Of a DNA stretch of 10,469 nucleotides, positions 1 to 6,210 are shown piece by piece (positions within the stretch are counted from its first letter, which is position 1; each line of letters opens with the position of its first letter). Origin of the DNA: Acidimicrobiales bacterium (GTDB taxonomy: Bacteria; Actinomycetota; Acidimicrobiia; Acidimicrobiales; JABEUL01); NCBI GenBank assembly GCA_013044465.1, contig JABEUL010000139.1, positions 1-10,469 of the forward strand. Direction: 5' to 3'. The notes beneath the pieces were generated by a model. It did not search any database. It had not been told where the DNA came from and was given only the letters and a program-made list of their open reading frames with translations. Made by a program: the position numbers and the translations under genes.

Positions 1-181
1 CTCTAGGAGCATCCTTTAATCTCGCATAAGTCCAGCTAACAGTCTTTTTTAAGTACTTGAGCGCACCTTGGTCACGTGGGCTTTTTTGGCGCGACGAATT
101 GCTTGGTCTCGAATGCCGTTTTGGCTGGGTAGACCTGCTTTTTGATTTAACCGAGGTTGTTGGCGAACTCGCCATTCTCAT
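1..181 (-). CDS. ftsK: Probable FtsK/SpoIIIE DNA translocase, N-terminal fragment (cut by window edge)
   Basis: On the minus strand an ATG at 181 (or a second in-frame ATG at 175) opens a frame with no stop for 60 codons to the window edge. An in-frame TAA lies three codons upstream of the first ATG, so the start cannot be earlier. The visible peptide begins MRMASSPTTSV and is a basic, low-complexity stretch rich in Ser, Lys, Arg, Gln and Pro, followed by a KYLKKTVSWTYARLKDAPR-like segment; no membrane helix or ATPase motif is reached yet. Actinobacterial FtsK proteins often begin with such a disordered basic tail, and ftsK commonly follows rnj. The name therefore rests mainly on gene order (dapA-rnj-ftsK), not on a domain seen here. 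The gap to the rnj stop is only 35 bases, which suggests co-transcription. The ribosome-binding site is weak (TTGGA just upstream). Another protein with a basic tail cannot be excluded. Confidence 0.55.
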   Translation of the reverse strand, partial: MRMASSPTTSVKSKSRSTQPKRHSRPSNSSRQKSPRDQGALKYLKKTVSWTYARLKDAPR

Positions 182-216
182 TCCAATTTACCACTGACAA
201 CAGGTTGATTAGTGTC

Positions 217-1914
217 TCATATTTCCATAACAAATGGAACGATCATGGGTCGCCTCTTGGTCTTTCCAGAAACAAACTTCCCTAAAGACTTGCGCATGGC
301 TTGACGAAGTGCATCCAAATCAGTGCTTCCATGGCCAAGAACTCCCTCGATAGCTTCTCTTACTACCACTTTCGCTTCGTCTAGGAGATCCTCGGCTTCA
401 TCAGCATGAACCCAACCTCTTGTTATAACATCTGGACCCGTTATCACTGATGTTTTGGTCACATCTACCCCGACTACAACGACTATTACACCTTCTTCAC
501 TTAGGATCTTTCTGTCTTTCAAGACACCGTGACCCACATCGCCGACAATGCCATCAACGTAAAGATAACCAGCCGAGACCTTGCCATCTTTTTCAAGCCC
601 AGACTCTGTGATCCTCACTGAATCCCCGTCTACACAAACTAAAGCTCTTTCCTTGGCAAGTCCTAAGTTTCTCGCCAAATGAGCGTGCGCCACTAGATGT
701 CTGTACTCGCCGTGTACGGGAATAAACCACTCAGGTTTTGCCAAAGCGTGAAAAACTGCAAGTTCAGATCTTCTTGCATGCCCACTGGCATGGACTAGGG
801 CAGTCCCGGAGTGAATTACTTCGCACCCCCTGCGTGAAAGTCCATCTATAACTCTAGAAACTGCTCTCTCATTTCCCGGAATTGGCTGAGAAGACAAAAT
901 GACCACATCGTCATTGCTCACACTAAGCGCTCTATGCTCTCCGGCGGCAAGAAGAGAAAGTGCAGAAAGGGGTTCTCCCTGTGAGCCGGTTGAAATTACA
1001 CAGAGTTTGTGAGGATCAACCGTATCGATCTCATCTGGCGCCAACAAAGTATCTGGCGGCACATCTAAGACGCCTAACTCTGAGGCAATTGCAACATTTC
1101 TCGCCATTGATTTACCAAAAAATACCACATGTCTTCCCGTTTTCCTGGCTGCTTTCAAAATGCCTTCAATGCGGTGGAGGTGGCTGGCAAAACAAGCAAC
1201 AATTATTCTCTTGTCGGACTTGTCGCCAAAGATCTTCTCTAGACTGCTTCCAATATTCATCTCAGAATCTGTAATGCCCTCTCTGTCGGCATTTGTCGAA
1301 TCTGCAAGCAAGAGGAGAACCCCTTCAGTTGTGGCAATAGTGCCGATTCTTGAAAGATCCGTTCGCCTCCCATCCACTGGAGTCATGTCAATTTTAAAAT
1401 CTCCAGTGTGAATAATTGCACCTAGTTCGGTATGGATTGCAATGGCAAAGCCGTGAGGAACTGAATGCGTTACTGGAATGAACTCAACGTCAAATGGTCC
1501 AATGTTGATTCGATCGGAGTCATTCACATCATTAAATGTGGCCCTATTCATTAAATTGGCCTCTTGGAATCTCTGCTGAGCTAAACGCATAGTCAACTTG
1601 GAACCATATACATTTAGCTCGATATCATGGGCTAAGTAAGACAAACCACCCATATGGTCTTCGTGGCCATGGGTAACTACCACGCCGACCATTTTCTCTT
1701 TATTTTCAATCAGCCAAGTAAAATCCGGCAATACTAAGTCTACTCCGGGCATTTCCTCGTTTGGGAACATCAAACCACAGTCAATTAAAAGCATTTTCTC
1801 TTTGTATTCGATGGCAGCACAGTTTCTGCCAATCTCACCCAGCCCACCAAGAAATGTCACTCGGATCTCTCCGTAGTTCAATTCCGGAAGGCTGCTTGTT
1901 GGGTTATTGCTCAT
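217..1914 (-). CDS. rnj: Ribonuclease J (metallo-beta-lactamase/beta-CASP RNase)
   Basis: This is a 565-residue RNase J, a cytoplasmic zinc-dependent enzyme with 5'-3' exonuclease and endonuclease activity that takes part in mRNA decay and rRNA maturation. The metallo-beta-lactamase signature HGHEDH is at residues 82-87, with further metal ligands suggested by H150 and by HTGDFKID at 169-176. The beta-CASP part is marked by ADSTN (204-208), CFASHLHRI (241-249), STGSQGEP (309-316), the HASGHA motif (375-380) and PVHGEY (399-404). Length and the C-terminal region fit bacterial RNase J, and all key residues are present. The ATG start at 1914 puts the first beta strand (IRVTFLGGLGEIGRN) at about residue 17, as usual for the family. 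The ribosome-binding site is poor: an AAGG about 13 bases upstream. It lies between dapA and the probable ftsK, the common actinobacterial arrangement. Confidence 0.97.
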   Translation of the reverse strand: MSNNPTSSLPELNYGEIRVTFLGGLGEIGRNCAAIEYKEKMLLIDCGLMFPNEEMPGVDLVLPDFTWLIENKEKMVGVVVTHGHEDHMGGLSYLAHDIELNVYGSKLTMRLAQQRFQEANLMNRATFNDVNDSDRINIGPFDVEFIPVTHSVPHGFAIAIHTELGAIIHTGDFKIDMTPVDGRRTDLSRIGTIATTEGVLLLLADSTNADREGITDSEMNIGSSLEKIFGDKSDKRIIVACFASHLHRIEGILKAARKTGRHVVFFGKSMARNVAIASELGVLDVPPDTLLAPDEIDTVDPHKLCVISTGSQGEPLSALSLLAAGEHRALSVSNDDVVILSSQPIPGNERAVSRVIDGLSRRGCEVIHSGTALVHASGHARRSELAVFHALAKPEWFIPVHGEYRHLVAHAHLARNLGLAKERALVCVDGDSVRITESGLEKDGKVSAGYLYVDGIVGDVGHGVLKDRKILSEEGVIVVVVGVDVTKTSVITGPDVITRGWVHADEAEDLLDEAKVVVREAIEGVLGHGSTDLDALRQAMRKSLGKFVSGKTKRRPMIVPFVMEI

Positions 1915-1929
1915 AGACTTATCTAGACC

Positions 1930-2013
1930 TTAATAGGTTTGACTTGGACATGAGCGTGATAGGTGTCGCCAAAATCCGAAACCTGGTGGAATTTGCAATG
2001 GTAGGACCTCCAT
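1930..2013 (-). CDS. Possible leader peptide or small ORF upstream of rnj (tentative)
   Basis: The 174-base gap between dapA and rnj contains a short minus-strand frame. From ATG at 2013 it would give 27 residues (MEVLPLQIPPGFGFW...). A TTG at 1998 in the same frame would give 22 residues (MQIPPGFGFWRH...). The TTG has a GGAGG (complement of 2007-2011) exactly eight bases upstream, a far better ribosome-binding site than rnj itself has. The frame ends with TAA at 1932-1930, 15 bases before the rnj ATG. I recognise no family and the peptide has no obvious attenuator-type codon run. It could be a translated leader, a cryptic start site, or chance. Confidence 0.2.
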   Translation of the reverse strand: MEVLPLQIPPGFGFWRHLSRSCPSQTY

Positions 2014-2088
2014 ATTGATTTTCAAGTACACTTCAGACAATTCAATCACTGACCACGATCTTGAACAAGAAGTTCTCTTCTGCCAATG

Positions 2089-2991
2089 CTATATCTGACC
2101 AAGACTTAAAAGCAGTTCTTTCGCATCTTTTTCAATACCTGGAACTTGACCAAGTGGCAGTCGGCAATTACCTACATTAAATCCAAGAGCATTACAGATT
2201 GCCTTAGCAGGTATTGGATTAGGAGCTCTATCGGAAGTTACAAAATTAAACGAAGGCAGCAATTCACTGTGAAGTGTTCTCGCACTTGTTAAATCCCCTT
2301 TGTCAATAGCATCGATCATGTCCCCCATCAACTGCCCTATCCAGTGAGTGGCCACACCAATTACCCCAACTGCGCCATGGGAACAAAAAGCCAAAGTAAG
2401 TACATCATCACCGCTATAGATTTCAATTTGGGGCACTTGCTTCATCAAACGCGATGCGCCAACTACATCTCCGGTGGCATCTTTAGTCCCAACAATGTTG
2501 GTCACATTACTCACCAAGTCAATTAAGACTTCATCTGAAATCTTTCTGCCAGTTCGAATTGGAATGTCATATAAAAGAACGGGCAAACTCGCTGCGGCTT
2601 CAGCAATTGCTCTGAAGTGATCGGCAATTCCACTTTGAGGCGGCCTCGAATAATAGGGGGTAACAGCCAAGATCCCGGCAACTCCCGTTGATGCACTTTT
2701 TTCCGTAAGCTCTACCGAATGAGCTGTGTCATTGGAGCCGGTATTTGCAATAACTGGGACCGTGACTGCGTTAGCTACTGCTTCAAATAGATCCAGCTTC
2801 TCTTTATCGGTTAGCGTTGGTCCTTCACCTGTAGTCCCAGCCACTACTAATCCGTCACTTCCATTTTGAGTAAGCCACTTAGCCAGTTCGATTGCCTTAT
2901 CAATATCAAGCGAACCATCATCTCCAAATGGCGTGACCATAGCGGTAACTACACGACCAAATCTCGCGTTATTTAAGTTATTTTGCTCCAT
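2089..2991 (-). CDS. dapA: 4-hydroxy-tetrahydrodipicolinate synthase
   Basis: DapA is the cytoplasmic aldolase-type enzyme that condenses pyruvate with aspartate semialdehyde, the first committed step toward meso-diaminopimelate and lysine, hence peptidoglycan. The 300-residue product is full length for the (beta/alpha)8 barrel. Family landmarks are AMVTPF (17-22), GTTGEGPTL with the active-site threonines T53/T54 (52-60), TPYYSRP (111-117), YDIPIRTG with catalytic Y141 (141-148), and GTKDATGD with the Schiff-base lysine K170 (168-175). R146 is in the position expected to bind the substrate carboxylate. The ATG at 2991 leaves about 13 residues before the first strand, normal for actinobacterial homologues. 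The only good SD-like sequence (GGAGG) is about 15 bases from the ATG and lies partly inside a hairpin (see the hairpin entry). rnj follows 174 bases downstream. dapB is not the immediate upstream neighbour; a di-iron protein gene is. Confidence 0.96.
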   Translation of the reverse strand: MEQNNLNNARFGRVVTAMVTPFGDDGSLDIDKAIELAKWLTQNGSDGLVVAGTTGEGPTLTDKEKLDLFEAVANAVTVPVIANTGSNDTAHSVELTEKSASTGVAGILAVTPYYSRPPQSGIADHFRAIAEAAASLPVLLYDIPIRTGRKISDEVLIDLVSNVTNIVGTKDATGDVVGASRLMKQVPQIEIYSGDDVLTLAFCSHGAVGVIGVATHWIGQLMGDMIDAIDKGDLTSARTLHSELLPSFNFVTSDRAPNPIPAKAICNALGFNVGNCRLPLGQVPGIEKDAKELLLSLGQI

Positions 2992-3004
2992 CTATTGAGC
3001 TTAC

Positions 3005-3019
3005 GGCCTCCGTGAGGCC
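3005..3019 (-). promoter_or_regulatory. GC-rich hairpin in the dapA leader overlapping the SD
   Basis: A perfect 6-bp inverted repeat (GGCCTC, loop CGT, GAGGCC on the plus strand) lies in the 39-base gap between the di-iron protein stop and the dapA start. On the mRNA strand its 3' arm contains GAGG of the only GGAGG ribosome-binding-like sequence (complement of 3007-3011). No U-run follows, so it does not look like an intrinsic terminator. It could reduce dapA translation, stabilise a processed 3' end of the upstream message, or be incidental. Confidence 0.4.
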
Positions 3020-3030
3020 CTGTGTGCCAT

Positions 3031-4149
3031 TCAGCTGTTGGCGAGTGCGAAATTCTCGTACTCTTCCCCGGTATCTGCCCAATCCTCGAATTGGATCACG
3101 CCCAGTTCAGTGAATTTCTTCCTCAGCCAGCCATCTCCAGCATCTAAAAGTCCAAGTTTTTTGCAGTTTGGTACAATTTTAGTGAACAAGAACGATTGGA
3201 AAACTACCCGATCGGGGTTCTCGAGAATCATTGGAATAACATCTTTTGGTTTAATTCCAAGCTTTTCCCAAACCTCCACAAGCAAAAATCGATCACGCAT
3301 TCTAACGGCTGCTTCATAGGCAAATTCTTGACGCTCCCTTATTTCATTGGCATCAAGTTCGGTGTAATAGTCTTGCAGCGACAGGACGCCAAATGCGACG
3401 TGTCTTGCCTCGTCACTCATTACATAACGCAGAAGTTGTTTCAAGAGAGGATCCTCGGTTGTTTGATGGATAAATCCAAATGCAGCCAGTGCCAACCCCT
3501 CTACCATTATCTGCATTCCAAGAAATGTCATGTCCCATCTGCTATCGGTAATAATGTCATCTAAAAGTGCTCTTAGATGAGCATTAATCGGATAGTTACC
3601 GGATAGTTTTTCTCTCAGGTACTTGGCGAATACTTCGACGTGCCTTGCCTCGTCCATTACCTGGGTCGATGCATAGTACTTTGCATCGATCCATGGAACT
3701 GATTCAACAACTTTTGCAGTGCAGACAAGTGCGCCTTGTTCGCCGTGCATGAACTGCGACAGTGTCCAGTTCTGAGTTTCAATTCCGAAATTAATCCAAT
3801 CTTTTTCGGTCCACTTGGCAAAAACTGTGCCTGAGAGATCTTGATTACCAAATGTCGACTGGGAGTTGACAAATGCCGTAGCGGCTAATTTCTCTTGGTC
3901 AACATCCAACTCCCAGGGCAGATCAGTCTGTCCATTCCACATGGAGTGCTTAGCTTTCTCATAAAGCTTGTCGAGTTTGGCTTTATTACCCTTTTCATAG
4001 TCCCAGGTAAAAATTGTCTCGTAGTTAGCCTGGACAGAGTGAATTACTTCGTTTCTGTCTGCATTTGATACTGAGAGAATTGCCTCCAAGTCATTTACAC
4101 TTGGCTGCTTAATTGCATCTGTCGCGGTACTGCCATTTATGTCGGTCAT
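3031..4149 (-). CDS. Ferritin-like di-iron carboxylate protein (putative oxygenase/oxidase)
   Basis: The product is 372 residues, soluble, and mainly helical. It carries a full carboxylate-bridged di-iron ligand set: E137 (FMHGEQGA), E167/H170 (MDEARHVEVF), E217 (IMVEGLALAAF) and E247/H250 (SDEARHVAFG). This E...ExxH...E...ExxH pattern is that of the ferritin-like superfamily that includes ribonucleotide reductase R2, acyl-ACP desaturases and AurF-type N-oxygenases, so O2-dependent oxidation is the likely chemistry. The substrate cannot be read from the sequence. The two halves are spaced identically (30 residues from first Glu to ExxH), and DEARHV recurs exactly 80 residues later. No signal peptide or membrane helix is seen. 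The ATG start is supported by AAAGGAGA at 4167-4160. A TetR gene lies 68 bases upstream on the same strand, suggesting linked control; dapA follows after 39 bases. A desaturase-like or AurF/CmlI-like role is possible. Confidence 0.85.
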   Translation of the reverse strand: MTDINGSTATDAIKQPSVNDLEAILSVSNADRNEVIHSVQANYETIFTWDYEKGNKAKLDKLYEKAKHSMWNGQTDLPWELDVDQEKLAATAFVNSQSTFGNQDLSGTVFAKWTEKDWINFGIETQNWTLSQFMHGEQGALVCTAKVVESVPWIDAKYYASTQVMDEARHVEVFAKYLREKLSGNYPINAHLRALLDDIITDSRWDMTFLGMQIMVEGLALAAFGFIHQTTEDPLLKQLLRYVMSDEARHVAFGVLSLQDYYTELDANEIRERQEFAYEAAVRMRDRFLLVEVWEKLGIKPKDVIPMILENPDRVVFQSFLFTKIVPNCKKLGLLDAGDGWLRKKFTELGVIQFEDWADTGEEYENFALANS

Positions 4150-4217
4150 TTTGTATAAATCTCCTTTAAATACTTTTGGTTAAGAAAAAACTCCTGGTTT
4201 TGATTGAGAAAATTGAA

Positions 4218-4931
4218 TTACGAGTCGTTGCTCGCAAATGAGGTTCTACCCTTTAGCAGTACCTCAATACCCGGCATGACGAAAGTTGCCACTAACGATC
4301 TCACCGAGTCTTCGTCTGTCACGTTTACATTTTCTGCTGGTGAAGCCGAATACGAAATTACTATTCGGGCAATCCACTCAGCTACTCGCCCACCAGTCTC
4401 CAATGGCAGCCAACGCTCAAGCATTGGGGCACCTAGATCGCTCGCAAGGTCGAGTAAGTCACTCATTCGATCGAATGCCAGGTGGGGAAGGATCAAAGAT
4501 GGTTCCAGTGTCACAACTGCACTTAAAGCCTCATGGGCCAACAAGCGCACACCAGCCTCATGAACCATTGCCACCAGAGCATCTTCAAGCGTGTCTACTC
4601 CGTCAAGCCTTAAGCTAATAGATCTGAATAGCCTTCCAACTTCCGTGGCAACAACTGCTTCGATAATTGATTCTTTTCCCCCTGGGAAAACCCTATAAAC
4701 AGTAGCCCTCGAACACTTGGATTCTTTTGCAATGTCTTCAACGCCAGTCTTTGAAAGCCCATATCTGGCAATACAAACCAAGGCGCCATCCACGATTTTC
4801 TCTAAATGAATTGCGTTCGACGGTGCTGTACCGTGGTCCTTTTGGCTAGTTACATCAAAACGATCCAAAATATCGCCAAATTGAGACTTGGCTTCATTCT
4901 CATGCAGCGTATGGGGACTCACAAATGACAC
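4218..4931 (-). CDS. TetR-family transcriptional regulator, FPGG type, upstream of the di-iron gene
   Basis: This is a one-component DNA-binding regulator of up to 237 residues. The TetR helix-turn-helix is at about residues 62-83 (TGVEDIAKESKCSRATVYRVFPGG), followed by a helical ligand/dimer domain. The N-terminus before the first TetR helix is long (about 44 residues) and polar. The longest-ORF GTG at 4931 directly abuts the -10 box of a good promoter, so translation more likely begins at the in-frame GTG at 4922 or later. The protein resembles the regulator encoded at 5295-5870: both have a (Y/T)G-(L/I)-SK segment, SRAT-(V/L)-YR-x-FPGG, a HE...EP-x-(I/L)-(V/I)-LP block and a late ASP...D...VR-x-LV segment. 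It probably regulates itself and/or the adjacent di-iron gene; the inducer is unknown. Whether it acts as repressor or activator cannot be told. Confidence 0.9.
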   Translation of the reverse strand: MSFVSPHTLHENEAKSQFGDILDRFDVTSQKDHGTAPSNAIHLEKIVDGALVCIARYGLSKTGVEDIAKESKCSRATVYRVFPGGKESIIEAVVATEVGRLFRSISLRLDGVDTLEDALVAMVHEAGVRLLAHEALSAVVTLEPSLILPHLAFDRMSDLLDLASDLGAPMLERWLPLETGGRVAEWIARIVISYSASPAENVNVTDEDSVRSLVATFVMPGIEVLLKGRTSFASNDS

Positions 4932-4959
4932 AATATACGGATTTTTGTCTCAATGTCAA
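4932..4959 (-). promoter_or_regulatory. Sigma-70-type promoter of the TetR gene at 4218
   Basis: On the minus strand a consensus -35 TTGACA (4959-4954) and a -10 TATATT (4937-4932) are separated by 16 bases. Transcription would begin near 4926-4924, just before an in-frame GTG at 4922, giving a leaderless or nearly leaderless mRNA. TGACA (4958-4954) and TGTCA (4930-4926) form a short inverted repeat flanking the core promoter, a possible operator for autoregulation. The promoter boxes are clear; the operator is weak. Confidence 0.65.
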
Positions 4960-5294
4960 GTCACCAAACCCTTATTTATCTCACCGTCTAATCGCTGGCG
5001 AGTAAACCCAGCTAGATGAGGGTGTAGAAGCTAGTTAAGATTAAGGGTGAGTGCATAAAAGTTCCAAAACTTATTAGGTGGCAACAAAGCTGGCCTTTTA
5101 AAACGAAGTTTTCTTGATTTTAACTGCAAAAGTCAAACCTATGCCAAAGGCAACTTAGACAATTGTGCTCCCTAGCCCTGAGACAAACACCTTATTGGTT
5201 AACTTTGATTTTTAAAGGAATAGACAAGAGTAACCAGCCCTGAAAATTGTCGCATATTTTAAAGTAAATCCACCAATGCAAAGAGGTCTTAACC
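4960..5294. other. Intergenic region between two related TetR genes, no gene seen
   Basis: These 335 bases follow the stop of the TetR gene at 5295-5870 and precede the promoter of the next TetR gene. I find no convincing coding frame with a start and ribosome-binding site on either strand. At the upstream edge a 5-bp inverted repeat (GAGGT, TAAG, ACCTC at 5283-5296) begins inside the stop codon; it is followed by only three Ts on the minus strand, so it is at best a weak terminator. The rest is AT-rich sequence without repeats long enough to name. A small RNA cannot be excluded. Confidence 0.5.
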
Positions 5295-5870
5295 TCAAGA
5301 ACCCAGTACAGCTATTAGCTCAGCTCTCACCAACATGCGGACCTGCTCTTTATCTGTCAAATCCCATCTTCCGGGAGACGCAATCAATGAGAGCATCATT
5401 CTTGCTGTATATTCGGCAAAATTATCTGTATCCAAATTTTCTGGCAAAGTCCTTCCAAAAAGTCTTGTGACAATGTAGATGTGAACGAACGCCACTATCC
5501 TCGTCGCCTCTACGGTCAATAGCGGCAAGACTATCTCCGGTTCGTCCTTAAGAACCATCTGAAGTACTTCATGTTTTTGAAGACTTTCATGGGCAAACAT
5601 AACTGCAGTGACAGCCAGCTCTTCAAAATCTCTCACTCCCTCAACCGCAGCGGCTAGACCCTCAATCCAGCGAAAAGCCGCCCAGGCAATAACGTCTGCG
5701 ATCAACTGATCACGGCCCCCAGGGAAGTAACGATAGAGGGTAGCCCTTGATACCCCTGCTTCTTTGGCCGCATCTTCCAGGGTTAACTTTGAAATGCCTG
5801 TGCGTGCCATGCATCCATAAGTTGCTTCAAGCATTTTGTCTCTAGCACTAGATGGACCCACTACGCTCAA
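5295..5870 (-). CDS. TetR-family transcriptional regulator, FPGG type
   Basis: The 191-residue product has a standard TetR layout. The N-terminal three-helix DNA-binding domain has its helix-turn-helix at about residues 29-50 (LTLEDAAKEAGVSRATLYRYFPGG), followed by a helical C-terminal domain. The TTG start at 5870 has GGAGG (complement of 5875-5879) four bases upstream, slightly close. An in-frame GTG at 5861 would be 13 bases away, and ATG at 5834 is a third option. It appears paralogous to the regulator at 4218-4931, sharing the recognition-helix region and several blocks of the ligand domain (see that entry). It diverges from the esterase at 6211 across a 340-base gap, and lies on the same strand as, and upstream of, the second TetR and the di-iron gene. 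Either could be its target. The ligand is unknown. Confidence 0.92.
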   Translation of the reverse strand: MSVVGPSSARDKMLEATYGCMARTGISKLTLEDAAKEAGVSRATLYRYFPGGRDQLIADVIAWAAFRWIEGLAAAVEGVRDFEELAVTAVMFAHESLQKHEVLQMVLKDEPEIVLPLLTVEATRIVAFVHIYIVTRLFGRTLPENLDTDNFAEYTARMMLSLIASPGRWDLTDKEQVRMLVRAELIAVLGS

Positions 5871-6210
5871 CGAACCTCCGTCACTACTTAAGCTACTCTC
5901 ATTTTCCGATTAACTGCAGGTTGTTCCTCAAAATACTCCAATTAGCAATTAAATTTTGACTTAAAGCCTCCCTAAAAATTATCACTCCAGACAATTACGT
6001 CGCAGCCTTTTTGGAGCAATTTGCCAATTCAGCTTTTGACTTAGGCTTAAGAGACTATCTCTCGACACGATCTGAGCACATCTTTTTACGATAATTGACT
6101 ACAAGATCAAATATCCCCGATGAATTTTGCCTTGATATTGGCCTCTGTAGCGTTGAGTGGCAATAGGGTCACTCGGGGCAATAGTCTATATATAGACGAG
6201 AGGAGCAGCT
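5871..6210. other. Divergent intergenic region between TetR and esterase genes
   Basis: This 340-base region must hold the promoters of the leftward TetR gene and the rightward esterase gene. The right end carries the palindrome and direct repeats described separately. A 10-mer TTTTGACTTA occurs twice on the plus strand (5954-5963 and 6034-6043), each containing a TTGACT that resembles a -35 box, but neither has a good -10 at the correct distance. No small gene with a credible ribosome-binding site was found. Confidence 0.5.
6159..6205 (+). promoter_or_regulatory. Esterase promoter/operator region with perfect palindrome and ribosome-binding site
   Basis: A perfect 14-bp palindrome, GTCTATATATAGAC, occupies 6184-6197. 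Its TATATA core could serve as the -10 box, so a dimeric repressor bound there would block transcription. Upstream, GGCAATAG occurs twice (6159-6166 and 6177-6184), 18 bases apart, the second copy touching the palindrome. No consensus -35 is present at the right spacing. AGGAG at 6201-6205 lies five bases before the GTG start at 6211. If TATATA is the -10, the mRNA leader is very short. Confidence 0.5.

Noticed and set aside
960..1411. Two plus-strand open frames of 104 and 83 codons within rnj
   Set aside because: They lie antisense to a clearly conserved RNase J, have no family features, and are explained as shadow frames.
3038..3564. Plus-strand open frames opposite the di-iron gene
   Set aside because: Antisense to a gene with intact ligand motifs; composition and lack of domains mark them as shadows.
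4150..4217. Terminator between the TetR and di-iron genes (AAAAC...GTTTT followed by TTC)
   Set aside because: The stem is five mostly A-T pairs; it would not be a stable hairpin, and the two genes may be co-transcribed.
5283..5296. Short palindrome after the TetR stop at 5295 as a terminator
   Set aside because: Only five base pairs and three following Ts on the minus strand; too weak to call.
5954..6043. Repeated TTTTGACTTA as a paired operator or double -35
   Set aside because: The copies are 80 bases apart without matching -10 boxes, and a 10-mer of this composition can recur by chance in AT-rich DNA.
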